Part shown: one piece after another, positions 10,781 to 23,221 of the stretch | How positions within the stretch are numbered: position 1 is the stretch's first letter | How the letters are laid out: each line of letters opens with the position of its first letter | Source of the DNA: Isoetes taiwanensis | Lineage: Eukaryota; Streptophyta; Lycopodiopsida; Isoetales; Isoetaceae | Assembly (NCBI GenBank): GCA_021234155.1 | Contig: JAJEKV010000563.1 | Span: 64,001 to 128,000, forward strand | Direction: 5' to 3' | DNA: 64,000 nucleotides | Translations under genes and position numbers: made by a program | Notes under the pieces: generated by a model | Told to the model about the DNA's origin: nothing | The model's database searches: none | Seen by the model: only the letters and a program-made list of their open reading frames with translations

Positions 10781-11412
10781 TTTTTTTTTTTTTTTAATGA
10801 ACGTGGACCTTTATTACTCAAAAGAATACAAAGAGTACATGGGGGACTCTGGGGGACTCAAAACCCAGTGGAGAAGATGTCCACTAGAGCAACACTACCC
10901 ACCACATACATAACATAGAAAAGCAAAGAATACATATCACCACGAGCACAACTGTTTGCTATGAGTAAGTCTGAATCTGCAGATATCGCTCCCAAATGAC
11001 ACTCTTGACGTCCTCCTTTAAGGAAGAACACTTGTACGCCTTTACAATGCGACTACGAGCATCGCTAAGCACTTGCGTATCATAAAAGACCTGTCCCTTG
11101 AAGATGAGGAGATTTCGTCTCTTCCAGATGGACCAGATAATCCAAGCAGATGCTAAGTGGAAAACCCCCTTTGCCAAATTGTCCCAAGAACTAGGATAGA
11201 CTGACCTGCTGACTATTCAAGTCACAATGGAAAAGGCTCAAAAGCCACTGCCAAGCAAGTCGAGCATGGTGACACAAGAAAAAGCAGTGCTCAATTGTCT
11301 CATTCCTTTGCATGCAAAGAGGGCAGATCACAGAGACTTCTGGACGAAATCGATGAACAACAGTGTTTACCCGCACACATCTATAAATGATCTGCCACCA
11401 TAAAATAGATAG
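10781..11412 (-). mobile_element. 5'-truncated LINE (zf-RVT end)
   Basis: The minus strand encodes the C-terminal zinc-binding domain of a plant LINE reverse transcriptase: VNTVVHRFRPEVSVICPLC, then EHCFFLCHHARLAWQWLL (to 11191), and after a frameshift ASAWIIWSIWKRRNLLIFKG (11177-10959). The poly(A) tail is the T run at 10781-10795. The insertion is flanked by the 12-bp target-site duplication AATCAATATCTT at 10771-10782 (partly shared with the tail) and 11413-11424. It is a dead, 5'-truncated copy. Confidence 0.85.
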
Positions 11413-11469
11413 AATCAATATCTTGTTTGAGCTCCTTGAGATCAATTAGTGGAAGTTTGAGAGTTCGCA

Positions 11470-12475
11470 GATGTGAGATCCCTCTAAGATGTCCAAGTGC
11501 ACAACTCAACTACAATACCATGTGAAAATAAGCATGCTAGTAAATTTCAATGATTCACTTATAGTTATTCACTATATACATTCCCTATAAAAATCATATA
11601 CAACACTGAAATAAATAGCACATTATCCTAAGCCTATATAATGGTTAATTTTGACATGGTTATTAGGTGGTTAATTTGAAGATAGGCAAGTGGTTAAACT
11701 GAACATGGTTACTAGGCGGTTAATCTGGACCAGGGTGTAAGTGATTATTTCTGGATATGGTTATAAGGTGGTTAATCTGGACACTGGTGCCAATGATTAA
11801 ACTGGCATGGTTACTAGGTCGTTAATTTGGACATGGGTGTTAGTGGTTAATCTAGGCATGGTTATTAGGTGGTTAATCTGGACATAGGTGTTAGTGATTA
11901 ATTCGGACCATATTTCCTTAACACTGGAGCTGTCAGGCAATGGACCAAAAATGGTGCATTTTCACAGTTCGCTTTAAAATCTATATAAAATTAATGGCTC
12001 AAAATTAAACAAAACCCTTCATACAAATTCATATATATGGTCATATTGCATAGAAAAATACTTAAAAATCTATTTACCTCCATCCTTGGAAGTTATACTT
12101 ATGTGAATCCAAGGATCATGCCAAGACTGCCTTGTATTTATATAAGATAAAATTGTTTCAATACTTTCTTATTTTTCTATGTAAGTTTCTGAGTACAATA
12201 CAAAAAATTGCATATCAATAGTTCCCAAAAGAATGTTCTCAAATCATATCTTTAACTATTCTATTCTATTCTATTCTATTCTTTTACCCAAAAACAATTT
12301 TGACTTGGAATTTGGAATATAAGTAGTAAGCAAGTTGTTTCATCCCACACGAATATTCATTGGTCTTGATTTTGAAGTCTTGGTTATTTCGTACAATTTT
12401 CAATGCAATTGACTTATAACACACTAGTCCTAGAACATGTATGTCTCGAGTTCAAGAGCCGTCCCATAGCCCGCT
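11470..12475 (+). repeat. Left arm of a large inverted repeat
   Basis: From GATGTGAGATCCCTCT (11470) to GAGCCGTCCCATAGCCCGC (12475) this arm is matched in reverse complement by segments between 13287 and 15596. It includes a minisatellite-like stretch (about 11640-11915) of units resembling CATGGTTATTAGGTGGTTAA, and an ATTCT run at about 12257-12282. No protein frame is supported. It could be a foldback element or an inverted duplication. Confidence 0.8.
11640..11915. repeat. Minisatellite-like array of GGTTAATCTGGACATG units
   Basis: Units of roughly 40-50 bp containing GGTTAATCTGGACA and CATGGTTATTAGGTGG recur six or so times with drift. The reverse complement of the same array lies at about 14690-14955 in the right arm of the inverted repeat. 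Confidence 0.7.
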
Positions 12476-12502
12476 GTAGGGTCCCTATGGACGTTAAAAT
12501 AG
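12403..12502 (+). mobile_element. SINE-like 3' part with microsatellite tail
   Basis: The segment has a B-box-like GAGTTCAAGAGCC, then CCCATAGCCCGCTGTAGGGT, and ends CCCTATGGACGTTAAAAT before the TATC microsatellite. A similar end with GACGT(T/C)AAAA plus a microsatellite occurs at about 40505 and, on the minus strand, at about 56840. This suggests related SINE tails. Confidence 0.45.
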
Positions 12503-12636
<134 letters not shown>

Positions 12637-12693
12637 CAAAAATCATATTATGAAAGTATACAACAATATGAGACAAATGCAAAAAAGGGGGAC

Positions 12694-13286
<593 letters not shown>

Positions 13287-13387
13287 AAGCGGGCTATGGG
13301 ACGGCTCGATACACAGTGCAACTCTGAGCAATCTCGAACTCGAGACATACATGTTCTAGGACTAGTGTGTTATAAGTCAATTGCATT

Positions 13388-14245
13388 GAATATGTAGTAA
13401 AATAACAGGGGGTTCCAGGGGGATTTGATATGGATGTAAAAAAATAACAATTCCTGAAACCATAGTCCATATATCCCTAAAACAATTGAATGGGTTGTTA
13501 TAAAAAAAACATAGATTTAAGATTAGAAATAATCACATTAGCTCATTGGATATATTGGTTAAAGTAATCTTATTAGGTTATTGAATAGGTTCGAGTCCTC
13601 GTATTTTATATTCTAAAATCTTAGGCAAAGCCGTATAGAGGTTCGATATTCTCTCAAAACCTTAGGCGAAATCGTATTTCATATTTCAAAATCATAGGCG
13701 TCTCCAATCATAAATGACTATAAGTGAAACGAGAGGTGCTCACAGGCCCCAATATACAATTTGGGTCGTAGGATCGACGAATCCGACGATTGTGGTAGTC
13801 CAGGGTGCACCTCGTTTAGAATATGTAGTAAAATAATAGGGGGTTCCAAGGGGATTTGATATGGATGTAAAAAAGTAACAATTCCTGAAACCATAGTCCA
13901 TATATCCCTAAAACAATTGAATGGGTTGTTATAAAAAAAAACATAGATTTAAGATTAAAAATAATCACATTAGCTCATTGGGTATATTGATTAAAGTAAT
14001 CTTATTAGATTATTGAATTACTTTGGTAGAGGTTCGAGTCCCCGTATTTTATATTCTAAAATCTTAGGCAAAGCCGTATAGAGGTTCGATATTCTCTCAA
14101 AACCTTAGACAAAATCGTATTTCATATTTCAAAATCATAGGCGTCTCCAATCATAAATGACTATAAGCGAAACAAGAGGTACAGGCCCTGGGTCGTAGGA
14201 TCGACGAATCCGATGATTGTGGTAGTCCAGGGTGCACCTCGTTTA
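13388..14245 (+). mobile_element. Family II SINE-like unit, tandem duplicate
   Basis: Two units of about 430 bp (13388-13818 and 13819-14245) both start GAATATGTAGTAAAATAA and end CCAGGGTGCACCTCGTTTA. Each has an A-box-like TAGCTCATTGG (13539-13549 in the first) and a B box GGTTCGAGTCC (13588-13598 in the first), suggesting a tRNA-derived head. GGGTCGTAGGATCGAC near the end recalls the CCGTAGGAT words of family I. Inserted in the right arm of the inverted repeat. Confidence 0.6.
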
Positions 14246-14962
14246 GACCAAAACTTCAAAATCAAAACCAATGAATATTTGTCTGGGATGAAACAACTTG
14301 CTTATATTCCAGATTCCAAGTCAAAGTTGTTTTTGGGTAAAAGTTAGAGATTTGATTTGACAACATCCTTCTGGGAACTATTGATATGCAGTTTTTTATG
14401 TTGTACTCTCTAACTTACATTGAAGAATAAGAAAATATTGAAACAATTTTATCTTATATAAATACAAGGCAGTCTTGGCATGATCCTTGGATTCACATAA
14501 GCATAACTTCCAAGAATGGAGGTAGATAGATTTTTTAAGTATTTTTCACATGCAATATGACTATATATATGAATTTGTATGAAGGGTTTTGTTGAATTTT
14601 GAGCCATTGATTTTATATAGATTTTAAAGCGACCTGTGCAAATGCACCATTTTTGGTCCATTGCCTGACAACTCTAGTGTTAAGGAAACATGGTCTGAAT
14701 TAATCACTAACACCCATGTCCAGATTAACCACCTAATAACCATGTCTAGATTAATCACTAACACCCATATCCAAATTAACCACCTAGTAAGCATGCCAAT
14801 TTAATCATTGACACCAGTGTCTAGATTACCCACCTTATAACCGTATCCAGAATAATCATTTATACCGTGGTCTAGATTAATCACCTAGTAACCATGTTCA
14901 GTTTAACCACTTGCATTTATCTTCAAATTAACCACCTAATAACCATGTCAAAAATAACCATT

Positions 14963-15420
14963 GCAGGCTGCCTGGGATTGGGTTAGGGCTCTGTTTCAGG
15001 TGAGATTGACTAGCCAGCAGTTGCTGCTTCATGTGTATCCTGGTGCTTGGCCGCTTTTGCGGCAGCAAGCCTTGCATTTGTGCGTGGCTTGGTTGGTGTG
15101 GCTGATTTGGAAGCGGCGGCGGTTGTGGATCTTTCAGGGGATTCAGCAGCCTGCAGCCTCTCTGATTCCTCGACTCAGGTACAAGCTATTTCAAAGCTTT
15201 CTGGTGTTCCCGGAAGTTTTCCATTTGGCGGGACTTCTTGGGTGTTGTAGATGGTGATGGTCGGTTTGTACAGCAGTAGAGTTGCAGTTTTTCTGTGAGT
15301 TCGTTGTGGAGTGTCGAGGTATCGCTGTCTCTTTGGGGCAGTTCTCCTTCCTCCTCACTTGCTTTGTAACATTACCATTCTTTTAATATATTGATGACAC
15401 AATTCTTCAAAAAAAAAAAA
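14963..15420 (+). mobile_element. 5'-truncated LINE (zf-RVT end) with poly(A)
   Basis: The plus strand encodes a LINE C-terminal tail: QAAWDWVRALFQVRLTSQQL and VAWLVWLIWKRRRLWIFQG. It ends ATTCTTCAAAAAAA with a poly(A) run to 15420. The 7-bp target-site duplication AACCATT lies at 14956-14962 and 15421-15427, and removing the insert restores the match to the left inverted-repeat arm. It is a dead-on-arrival copy. Confidence 0.85.
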
Positions 15421-15596
15421 AACCATTATTTAGGCTTAGGATAATGTGCTATTTATTTCGGTGTTGTATATGATTCTTATAGGGAATATATATAGTGAAT
15501 AACGATAAGTGAACCATTGAAATTTACTAGCATTCTTATTTTCACATGGTATTGTAGTTGAGTTGTGCCCTTGACATCTTAGAGGGATCTCACATC

Positions 15597-17118
15597 ATAG
15601 TGTGCATGAATAGTGTGCATGAATACATATCCTCATAGTTATATTCCTCATCCTCCATATCAAACACAAGATGAACCCTGAAGCAGGTAAAACAATGAAT
15701 CCTAAAGCAGTGAGGGCGGGCCCTTTGCTGACGCAGAGAAATCACAATTCAAGCCACAGTTGCAATACTCGATATCCTGCTCTCACACTGGCCCTGCTTT
15801 CCCCCTCTGTCTTCTCCCTGTGCATCATGATCCAGTTCCAAAATTTATCACTTGTTATCTCGATTCACGTCTTCTATCTGTTGCTGCCTTTCTTCCTTCT
15901 TTATCCTTACTGGGTGCACCATCCCTTCTCCTCCCATCTTCCTTTCTGCAATTTCATGGGATTGCAGTCGTATAACCTCTACCCAGGCCGTTGTTGCCAC
16001 ACTAGCGAGAATGTAAAGAGCATCATCATTACTTACATTCTTCTTCCCTTCTATTTTCGTAGGGATGATCGGATGGTCATGGAATTTCCTACCATTTCTT
16101 GATCTAACCTTAAATAGCACAGTTAATAAAATTCCATTGATTATGACTAGACCTAAGATATTTGTGGGATGTGACACATATTAACTAGCATGCAATATAT
16201 CCTTTCCCGTATACCTGATAATATTTCAAGGTCATTCTTGTGGATATCACATTAACTTCTTGTACCCCCTTCTTCCATTCGCCGCTTTTCCATTTTATTC
16301 TTGTCTTCACCGCCTCAACATTCCCAAACCCTACCTTTTCGTAACTAACCAATTTACCTGCCTATCGTTCATCTTTATGTACTCATGATTAAGGTTATTC
16401 ACTCCATCCCTCGATCCGCCTCGAATACCCAATAGTTCTTCTATATCTAGAGGCTAGAAGGCGTAGAGTAGGCCTGAAGGTTAACACACACATCTAGTCA
16501 TTTCATTAACATTAATGAGAGGAAGAAGAAGAAAGGATAAGAAGCAAGCCGACGGAGTACTTACGGGCCGTAGCAACCAACATGCATGAGACATGAGCTT
16601 AGCTTAGCTTAGATTATAATGGGATCACTACAAAAGATGTTATATTAAATTAACCATTCCTAATTCCATGTGCTCGATTCACCCACAAAAATGTTCAACT
16701 TCTCTGGCTATCGGAACCGAACATTTTGCCATTACCAGATTCTTCTCTCTACATAGAATGCGGATTCTGACCATATCTCCAGCACCATGGTTGTAGCAAG
16801 TTGAAGCAATCGAGGCAGTTGATTGCGTCTTGTCCCCTTACATCCTCATTGCGGTCGGCTATTACTCCTTTTGCTGTCGGAATTCTCATCAGGTAGCCTG
16901 CCTCTTCCATTGTATTCGGCTGATGAAGCCAACTGCACACCATGCAATGAACTAAGGGCGCGGCACCGATGGAGCTTCAAACCCCCTAGTTAATTAGCAA
17001 AAACAAGAATTCGGCACCTACCTGAAATATGTTAACCATCACCCATCGCCTATCACCTTGCAGTTGTTCTCTAGTAGCCTCATTACTATCAAGGCTTTTT
17101 CCTCAAAAATGCTTCGTG
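15597..17118. other. No gene recognised
   Basis: Frames of 60-140 codons exist on both strands (15671-16102 plus, 15848-16177 minus, 16749-16943 minus) but overlap one another and show no motif I know. The minus frame at 16749-16943 (DAINCLDCFNLLQPWCWRYG) looks protein-like and could be an exon, but I cannot support it further. Confidence 0.35.
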
Positions 17119-17119
17119 G

Positions 17120-19900
17120 CATTTTTTTTTTTTTATAAGTTCTAACTAGTAAAGTGTTTATGGACTCTATTATTGTGTCCTATGTGTGGACGAAATCTAT
17201 GGACCAAAATATTGACTCATACACATCTTCCACCACAAGAGAATAACGTGGGATGGGCATTTGCGGGCCCTTGAAAATAAAAAATTACTTCTTTTCACAT
17301 TGACATAATAATTCATGCAAAAGCCAAGTGCAATGCTCTCTTTGCTTGGTATACTACCAATAAGACTTATTGGCCATTCAAACTGCAATTGAAAGATTCT
17401 GAAGCCACAATCAAGCTAGTCTAGCATGCTGACACAAGAAGAAATAATGCACAAATGTCTCATCCCTCTAAGAACATAAAGGATATGTTGCAAGCACCTA
17501 TTGACGAAATCTGTGAACCAAAACATTGACTCGCATACATTATGGATAATCTTCCACCACGACAAATAACTTTGGATGGAGCAACTTATCCCAAACCCAT
17601 TTTCGAAACCGCTCTTGTTAATTCGCAAGCATCATTGACTGTCACTTTTATAGTATTTGCACTATCTCGCATGCATTAAGAAGCCCATTGAAGAAAGGGA
17701 AAGCATTAGAATAAGCTAACAATGGATAGAATAGAGCATAGGGTAAGAATGGTTTGATAAATGGAGAACCAAAGGACACATATGCAAAGACTGATAAAGA
17801 AGCTGTGAGCTGGGACACTCGTCAATATTATTCAAGACCCTCCAAATAAACTTGGAGATCAATACTTCGCAATGTAGAAGAAAGTGAATCAGCCCAAGCC
17901 CTTCACAATGCTTTGGCAAAATGCACTTTGCCCAACTGACCTTGACATCAATCCCTTCTTTTGTGCCAAATAATATTTCTGACAATCTCAATAAGCTACA
18001 TCTTCACTTGTATTGCATATATAAATGAAGCCATATATATTCATGCCGCTCAAAACTTACTTGGCTACTGTAATTTAGCCAGCTAAGGAGAACTTAGCCG
18101 TGGACGACCAGAACAAGTGCTTTTTCAAACTTCTTATAACAGTATTGCATGCATTGCATGCATCTCCAAATGAAAGATGAACTTCCACATGAATACCAAG
18201 AAGTTGGTCGCTTTACCATAGGGAAGGACCTTCCATGGAAATACATGGTAGAACCGGCAATGCAATACACTTCTGCCATCCAACAAAGATGCCAGATGTT
18301 AAAGAATGGGAGTCCAATAGAGAGGTAGCACCTTGCAGATTTTCTCATCAACCTTTAGGAAAAGAAACATTATCATATGCATATTGATTACAAATCTCCT
18401 ACAGCTCATTGCACGTGGGGACTCAATGCAAGATGCCTTCTTATGTAGCAAGTGAAGCAAGGGCCACTGCCACAATTGTAGATAGCAAGGGTGCTAATGG
18501 GCAACCCTGACAAATGTCCGGCCTACCTGAAAGAATGTGGAAGGCTCTCCTTGGAAAAAGACAACAGAGTGAACAGAATAATGAAGTTTCATGACATCTG
18601 TTGTGAAATGTACGCCAAAGCCAAGCTGTAAGAGACATATTTCCAAAAAAGGTAATCAACACTATTATAATATGCCTTTGCAAAATCTAGCTTCAAGTAA
18701 ACAATCTCATGAGCCTGCAATCCTTCAATATATGCCCTCATAAGTTGCAGCCACGTCATTTAAAACTCAATGCCTTGATAAGAATCCTGATGTGTGGAGA
18801 AAATAGAATCAATAAGAATGTCCTGAAGCTTTTGAACCTTTCGAACGTAGGCTTTAGCAAAGATATTGTAGACAGAAGACAACAAGGTAACAGGACGCCA
18901 CTCAAAAATTATGGAGGGATCCTTACACTTGGAGATGCAGTTGGGGATGAAGGAGATGCAGTCTGCGTTAAGAATTTTATCTAGTTGTCTTTGCATCTTG
19001 AAGTGATTTAAGGCATTGTACACATCATTACCAAACCAAGCCCAAGACTTCTGAAAGAATTCCATAGGGATACCATCAGCTCTAGGGCATTTCCCTTACT
19101 TCAAAAGAAAAGTAGCATGCGCCAAATTATTGAGAGTGATCTCATTATCTAAACTAGCCTTTTGCTTTTTAGAAATAGTAGGATGAATCTATGCAAGCAA
19201 TGCCTTTTGAAAGTTTTGCTGGAATGAAAGGCGACAAGTAGCAAAGAAAGAAGAAAATGATTACGCACAAAATTTTTAAGCTCCACTAAGTCAGAAATGA
19301 GAGGACCATTTGGAGCATAGTGAGAAACCATAGCAGAAGCTTGTCTTCTGGCCCTTGCAGTTCTAAAGAAAATAAACATACGATGATTTCTCACCTTAGA
19401 TCATTGCAATCCAGACTTAACTGGAGCTTGGTAAACCTGCTCAGAGTCCAATTGGCAAATGCTATTCAAAATTTGCTTCTCCAATTGGACATTTGGAGGA
19501 GTAACAGATCTGCAAGCCACTAAGTGCAAATAAAGTCCCATTAGAATCCCTCGACTTGCACCAGCACGCTCACGACTTGAACATTTAGCAAAGGATTTTA
19601 TTGCAGCGAGCGCATCAACAATATTTGCCATCCCTTTTCGTCTAGAAAATGCAGATGACCAAGCTTGTCTGCAACCTATCTGGAACTCCTCGTCCTTCAA
19701 CAAAGAAATATTTAACTTAAAAAAGGTTTTAGACTTGCTACATATAGTATCAAAAGCAGCAAAAAAGGATTGTGGATTGTGATATGAAATAGAATAAACA
19801 AGCAATTTTTTGCAAAATAAAGTGGGCATATGCACAGCTGCTAGTGCATTACCCCATGTCATGTTTAGCATATTGTCTGCCATCGTCCAAGCAGCCATTG
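17120..19900 (-). mobile_element. Decayed LINE (RT and zf-RVT region)
   Basis: Read on the minus strand, fragments occur in the order expected for a plant L1-type ORF2. First is a pre-RT linker (19898-19401). The RT follows, with LDKILNADCISFIPNCISKC, then FEWRPVTLLSSVYNIFAKAY and STHQDSYQGIEF (19065-18760). A post-RT part has VSWAKCILPKHCEGLGLIHF (17991-17716), and a zf-RVT part with WWKIIHN (17628-17416) is partly duplicated at 17388-17197. The T run at about 17121-17134 is the poly(A) tail. Many frameshifts and stops are present and no endonuclease domain is seen, so the element is inactive. Confidence 0.75.
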
Positions 19901-20304
19901 CACCAAGTAAAGCCCTCCATCCATTTCTGCCAAACTACTATCCTATAACAGGCACTGGCACTACTCGCTTTCAAGCTATGGGTGCAAAACCGGTACTAAG
20001 TAGTAGAAATCACCGTCCGGACGCCGTTTACAAGATCTTAAAATCGGCGTGTTTTAAACACGAGGTGCATATCTGACGTGCTGACATATAGGGTGCGCAT
20101 CCATTAAATGACAGGCTGAGAAAATCATTAGCTTGAATAGTGCCGGAAACATGAATGCTTGTAGCCGGCCATATCTGTGGATGGCGGGCTTGCCCATCTT
20201 GAATTCAAGCAAAATGGAGGGGTTATTTGTTTCAAAGAATTGCTTGAACCAAAATTCAACAATTTTTCCACACCAATTTTGCAAAAGACAAAAATCAAAA
20301 AGAG
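19901..20304. other. No gene recognised
   Basis: The stretch lies between the LINE and the transposase-like gene. Short overlapping frames occur on both strands. It may contain the terminal part of the transposon that follows, but I could not identify inverted termini. Confidence 0.35.
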
Positions 20305-21442
20305 ATGAAACTAAATTCCTCTCCCCGTTCAATTTACAGGGCAATTGATGCAGTACAAAAGAGAGATTACAGACAAAGATTATCTACAAAGAAGGTAGCA
20401 ATGAAGAAGAATTCCTCTTGTAAAGCTTCACCTTCAAAGAAAAATAAGAAATTGAGACTGAGTGACTGCAGAATTAGAGAAATTTCAGGAGAAATCTTTG
20501 AAATATTCAACCAAACTCTTACAAATGTTCATGACAGTGACAAAGGCCATATCCTTGACAGTCTTCTTTGGAGGGCAAGGGACTTACCAATTGCTTCCAT
20601 AAAGAAACCTAAGCAGTTTACTGTGGCCGAGAAAATGGTAAAGAATTTGAAGGAAACAATGCAAGAACATAAGCATGAGAGAAATTATGACATGCTTCGT
20701 GCAAGAAAGTCCACCTTGACAAATGGTACCAAGCCAATGAACCAAACAGAAGTGGCCAGATTGCTCAGCATCCCCAGAAAAACAATTTCAAATGTTTTTC
20801 AAAAAAAGGTGCAAGCTAACAATGGGAATGGACCTTGGTCAATGTTCAAGAGGAGGAAGCAGATGAATAGCATATTAGATTACAATAGAGAAGCTGTTAT
20901 CATGTTCTAGACAGAGAATACAAGAGTATCTCCATACATGAAAGACATGAGGAGATATGTACCAGAGACAGGAATAAAGATGGAACATCCAATTCACCTT
21001 CTTGAAGTCGTCCAAGTAAGTATTCATCCAATATTCTAGGTTCATTATATGTGGCAATTATTTGATATTCACACAAATTCCCTGTAGTTGTAATTCTATC
21101 TCATGTTCAGAGAGGAGAATCTTGGTATCAGAATTGCATTGCAGACTTTTGAGAGGTTGAAACCGAATTTTGTAAGGAGGATACGTGAAAAGCATACATG
21201 CTGTTGTATCTACCACTTGAAGTTTGAATACATCATGCAGGGGTTGAACAGCATGAGGAAATCAGGTGGGGTTTATGACAATTGCAACTGCCATTATGAC
21301 ATTTGTGGCCCTGGCTAAGAATGTGCAGTCAAGGAGCAAATATTTAAGTGCATCAGTGACTTATGAAGATAAGTGGTTTGCAGCAAAGGTGATGACGAGG
21401 CATGGTTTGATCATAACTGTTTAATGTTAGATACCAGCCAGA

Positions 21443-21513
21443 GTCCCTTTCGTCTAGGGGTTAGGACATCGTCTTTTCATGTCGAAGACACGGGTTCAAA
21501 TTCCATAAGGAAC
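21443..21513 (+). tRNA. trnE: Mitochondrial-type tRNA-Glu(UUC), degenerate copy
   Basis: GTCCCTTTCGTCTAGGGGTT, then AGGACATCGTCTTTTCATGT with anticodon TTC, matches the plant mitochondrial tRNA-Glu. The T-arm is damaged (ACGGG no longer pairs with TCCAT) and the acceptor 3' strand reads AAGGAAC. In the nucleus it is a relic of the mitochondrial insertion, not a working gene. Confidence 0.75.
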
Positions 21514-22224
21514 AGACACTTGCGTGTGCATTCCCTATTGAATTGTTCTCACTCACGTATTCGATTGGCGTCGAGCCGACTCAGAGGATGAGAACCAAAA
21601 GATGCCGGTCACTATGCTTTGTCTTTAGGTTCGTTGAACCTCGTTATTCTATTTGCTTTGCTTTTCCACAAGCAGAAGAGGGAAAAGCAGATATCAAAAG
21701 AGTCCCAGTGAGCCGCGTAATAGGGGACCACCTTTTGCGATCCAGAGGGCATCTTCCCTAAGCCATGGGCTCAAGCCCCAACCCCTATCCAATTCTCGGG
21801 CTACCCTAAGCCGAATCCGAGTTTGCTACTCCAACCATTATCAAACCAATACCTATTTTGTTCAGTACTCCAGGTGCACCCCTGTAGCGTATAACGTCAA
21901 TCTCGTAGCAATGAGATCCATTTTCGCTTCAAAAATTGGTTTAGGTAATCAACTCCATCGTTCTTTGAATAAGCGTCGGTACTTCGAGAAGGTCTCGAAT
22001 GACTTTCCTCGGCCATGAAATATCATCTAAAGCTTTGGACAAGGATGCTATTGAGATCTTAGGTCCACCCAATTCAACTATAGGCCCGAGGGAGAGAGAT
22101 GTGATGAAGCAAGACAGAACCTGGCATGGCATAATCAAAGGTCTGAAACCCAATCTGCATTCAACAGGGCTCGCAGTCTTTGTTCCCTTACCGGCAGTTC
22201 TGTTCCGAGGATGGGAAAGGACGA

Positions 22225-22363
22225 CCTTCTTACCTTTTGGATTGGTATGAGTAAGTTGAGCACATCGCGGTGCTTACACCTCTCGCCTATCGAAATGTTG
22301 TTGTTCCACCTCGTTTGAAAACTCGTATAGAGAAAGATTTCCCGCCTAGATGCTTTCAGCGGT
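22225..22363 (-). rRNA. rrnL: 3' end of mitochondrial large-subunit rRNA (fragment)
   Basis: On the minus strand, AACCGCTGAAAGCATCTAGG begins at 22363, and CGATAGGCGAGAGGTGTAAG then CACCGCGATGTGCTCAACTT follow. These correspond to the last helices of bacterial-type 23S rRNA (GAACCGCTGAAAGCATCTAA ... GATAGGCCGGGTGTGTAAGC). Only about 140 nt are present, so it is a truncated relic. Confidence 0.8.
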
Positions 22364-22963
22364 TCTGCCACACCGTGTCAAAAATGTGGCAAAAGATGTC
22401 CATAGGAAATGGATGGCACGGGTTCACTACTAGTTACTTAGAAGACATTTGGAAAGCAACCTGTGGACCAAGACAGAGAATTCAAGGATCCAAGAACGGC
22501 TTTGAGGTACAAACCTTCTTAAGATTAGTACGAAAAGAAAGAAGTCCTAGAGAGTTTCAAGAGGATGTGAAGAAGGTAATATCAGATTTTGTTCCACACA
22601 ATTACACAACACATTGGCAGACCAATCAATTTAAACAGTGCATGTCATCATTTCTAGAAGATACAATTGTATGTGTTATTGACTTTGCAAAACATTATAG
22701 CGTTAGATCCAAAATGAGCCCCAGTCAATGCATTGGCACACAGACCAAGTTTCTATACTTGTTCACATAACATATAGACGTGACAAGAGTGATAATATTT
22801 ATGTTCTTGTGCAGACAGAGGAAGACTGTCCAAAGAAGAAAAAAAGAACATAGGTTAGAGCTGATCAGGAATCAACTCAACAATGATAGGAAGATTATAA
22901 AAGAGACTCGCTTTTAAATTTCAAATTATAAAGTTGCATGACATTATTTGTGGAGAGCACTGC

Positions 22964-23221
22964 CTACAGAAACATGTTGCATGGCTTAGGGAACCACCTT
23001 AAAGCATCTTGAATGTCAACAAGATTGCCAAAACCTAACTCTTCAAATACACCTTTTGGCACCTTTCTAGGGCAACCATAAATACATTGTCCTCCTCTCA
23101 ACAATGAACAACAAGCTATATGATACTCATGTTGGCAATTCAGTGCTAAACTTAACCTATAAGCTTTAGTAAATTCCGGACCACATGCTGCACATGTATA
23201 AAAAGGATCTTGCACTAACAA
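22964..23221 (-). CDS. Small RING-like zinc-binding frame
   Basis: An 85-codon minus-strand frame contains CAAC, then 15 residues, then CQHEYHIACC and CIYGC. This Cys/His spacing (C-x2-C ... C-x-H-x2-H-x2-C ... C-x3-C) resembles a RING-H2 or related zinc finger, though the last pair has three rather than two residues between the cysteines. It lies just downstream of and opposite to the transposase-like gene. It could be part of another transposon, a host exon or chance. Confidence 0.3.
   Translation of the reverse strand: MLVQDPFYTCAACGPEFTKAYRLSLALNCQHEYHIACCSLLRGGQCIYGCPRKVPKGVFEELGFGNLVDIQDALRWFPKPCNMFL

Larger units (their letters stand above)
13287..15596 (-). repeat. Right arm of the large inverted repeat, with later insertions
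   Basis: The reverse complement of the left arm is found at 13287-13390, 14246-14962 and 15421-15596. Between these pieces lie a duplicated SINE-like unit (13388-14245) and a LINE insertion (14963-15420). The order of pieces matches the left arm exactly, so the inverted repeat predates both insertions. Confidence 0.8.
21440..22365. other. Nuclear insertion of mitochondrial DNA (NUMT)
   Basis: The insert starts with a trnE(UUC)-like sequence on the plus strand and ends with the 3' end of the large-subunit rRNA on the minus strand. About 0.7 kb of spacer-like DNA with higher GC than its surroundings lies between. Both features match plant mitochondrial rather than nuclear or plastid forms. The insert interrupts the transposase-like gene. 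Confidence 0.75.
20305..22770 (+). pseudogene. Transposase-like gene split by mitochondrial DNA
   Basis: The first part (20305-20910) is lysine-rich and has a helix-turn-helix-like word, NQTEVARLLSIPRKTISNVF. A TAG interrupts a continuing frame at 20908-20910, followed by TENTRVSPYMKDMRRYV. A cysteine/histidine word KHTCCCIYHLKFEYI follows at about 21190-21237. After the mitochondrial insert the frame resumes (about 22365-22770) with CVIDFAKHYSVRS. The order DxSR-like block, C-x-C-x-YH, then VIDFA-x-YS is what I remember from uncharacterised transposase-like proteins of animals (DFAENYS motif), where the aspartate is presumably catalytic. The family assignment is by memory and uncertain. Stops, frameshifts and the insertion make it inactive. 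Confidence 0.45.

Noticed and set aside
19320-19523. Plus-strand frame in the 17-20 kb region
   Set aside because: It is opposite the decayed LINE, whose minus-strand reading gives clear RT words.
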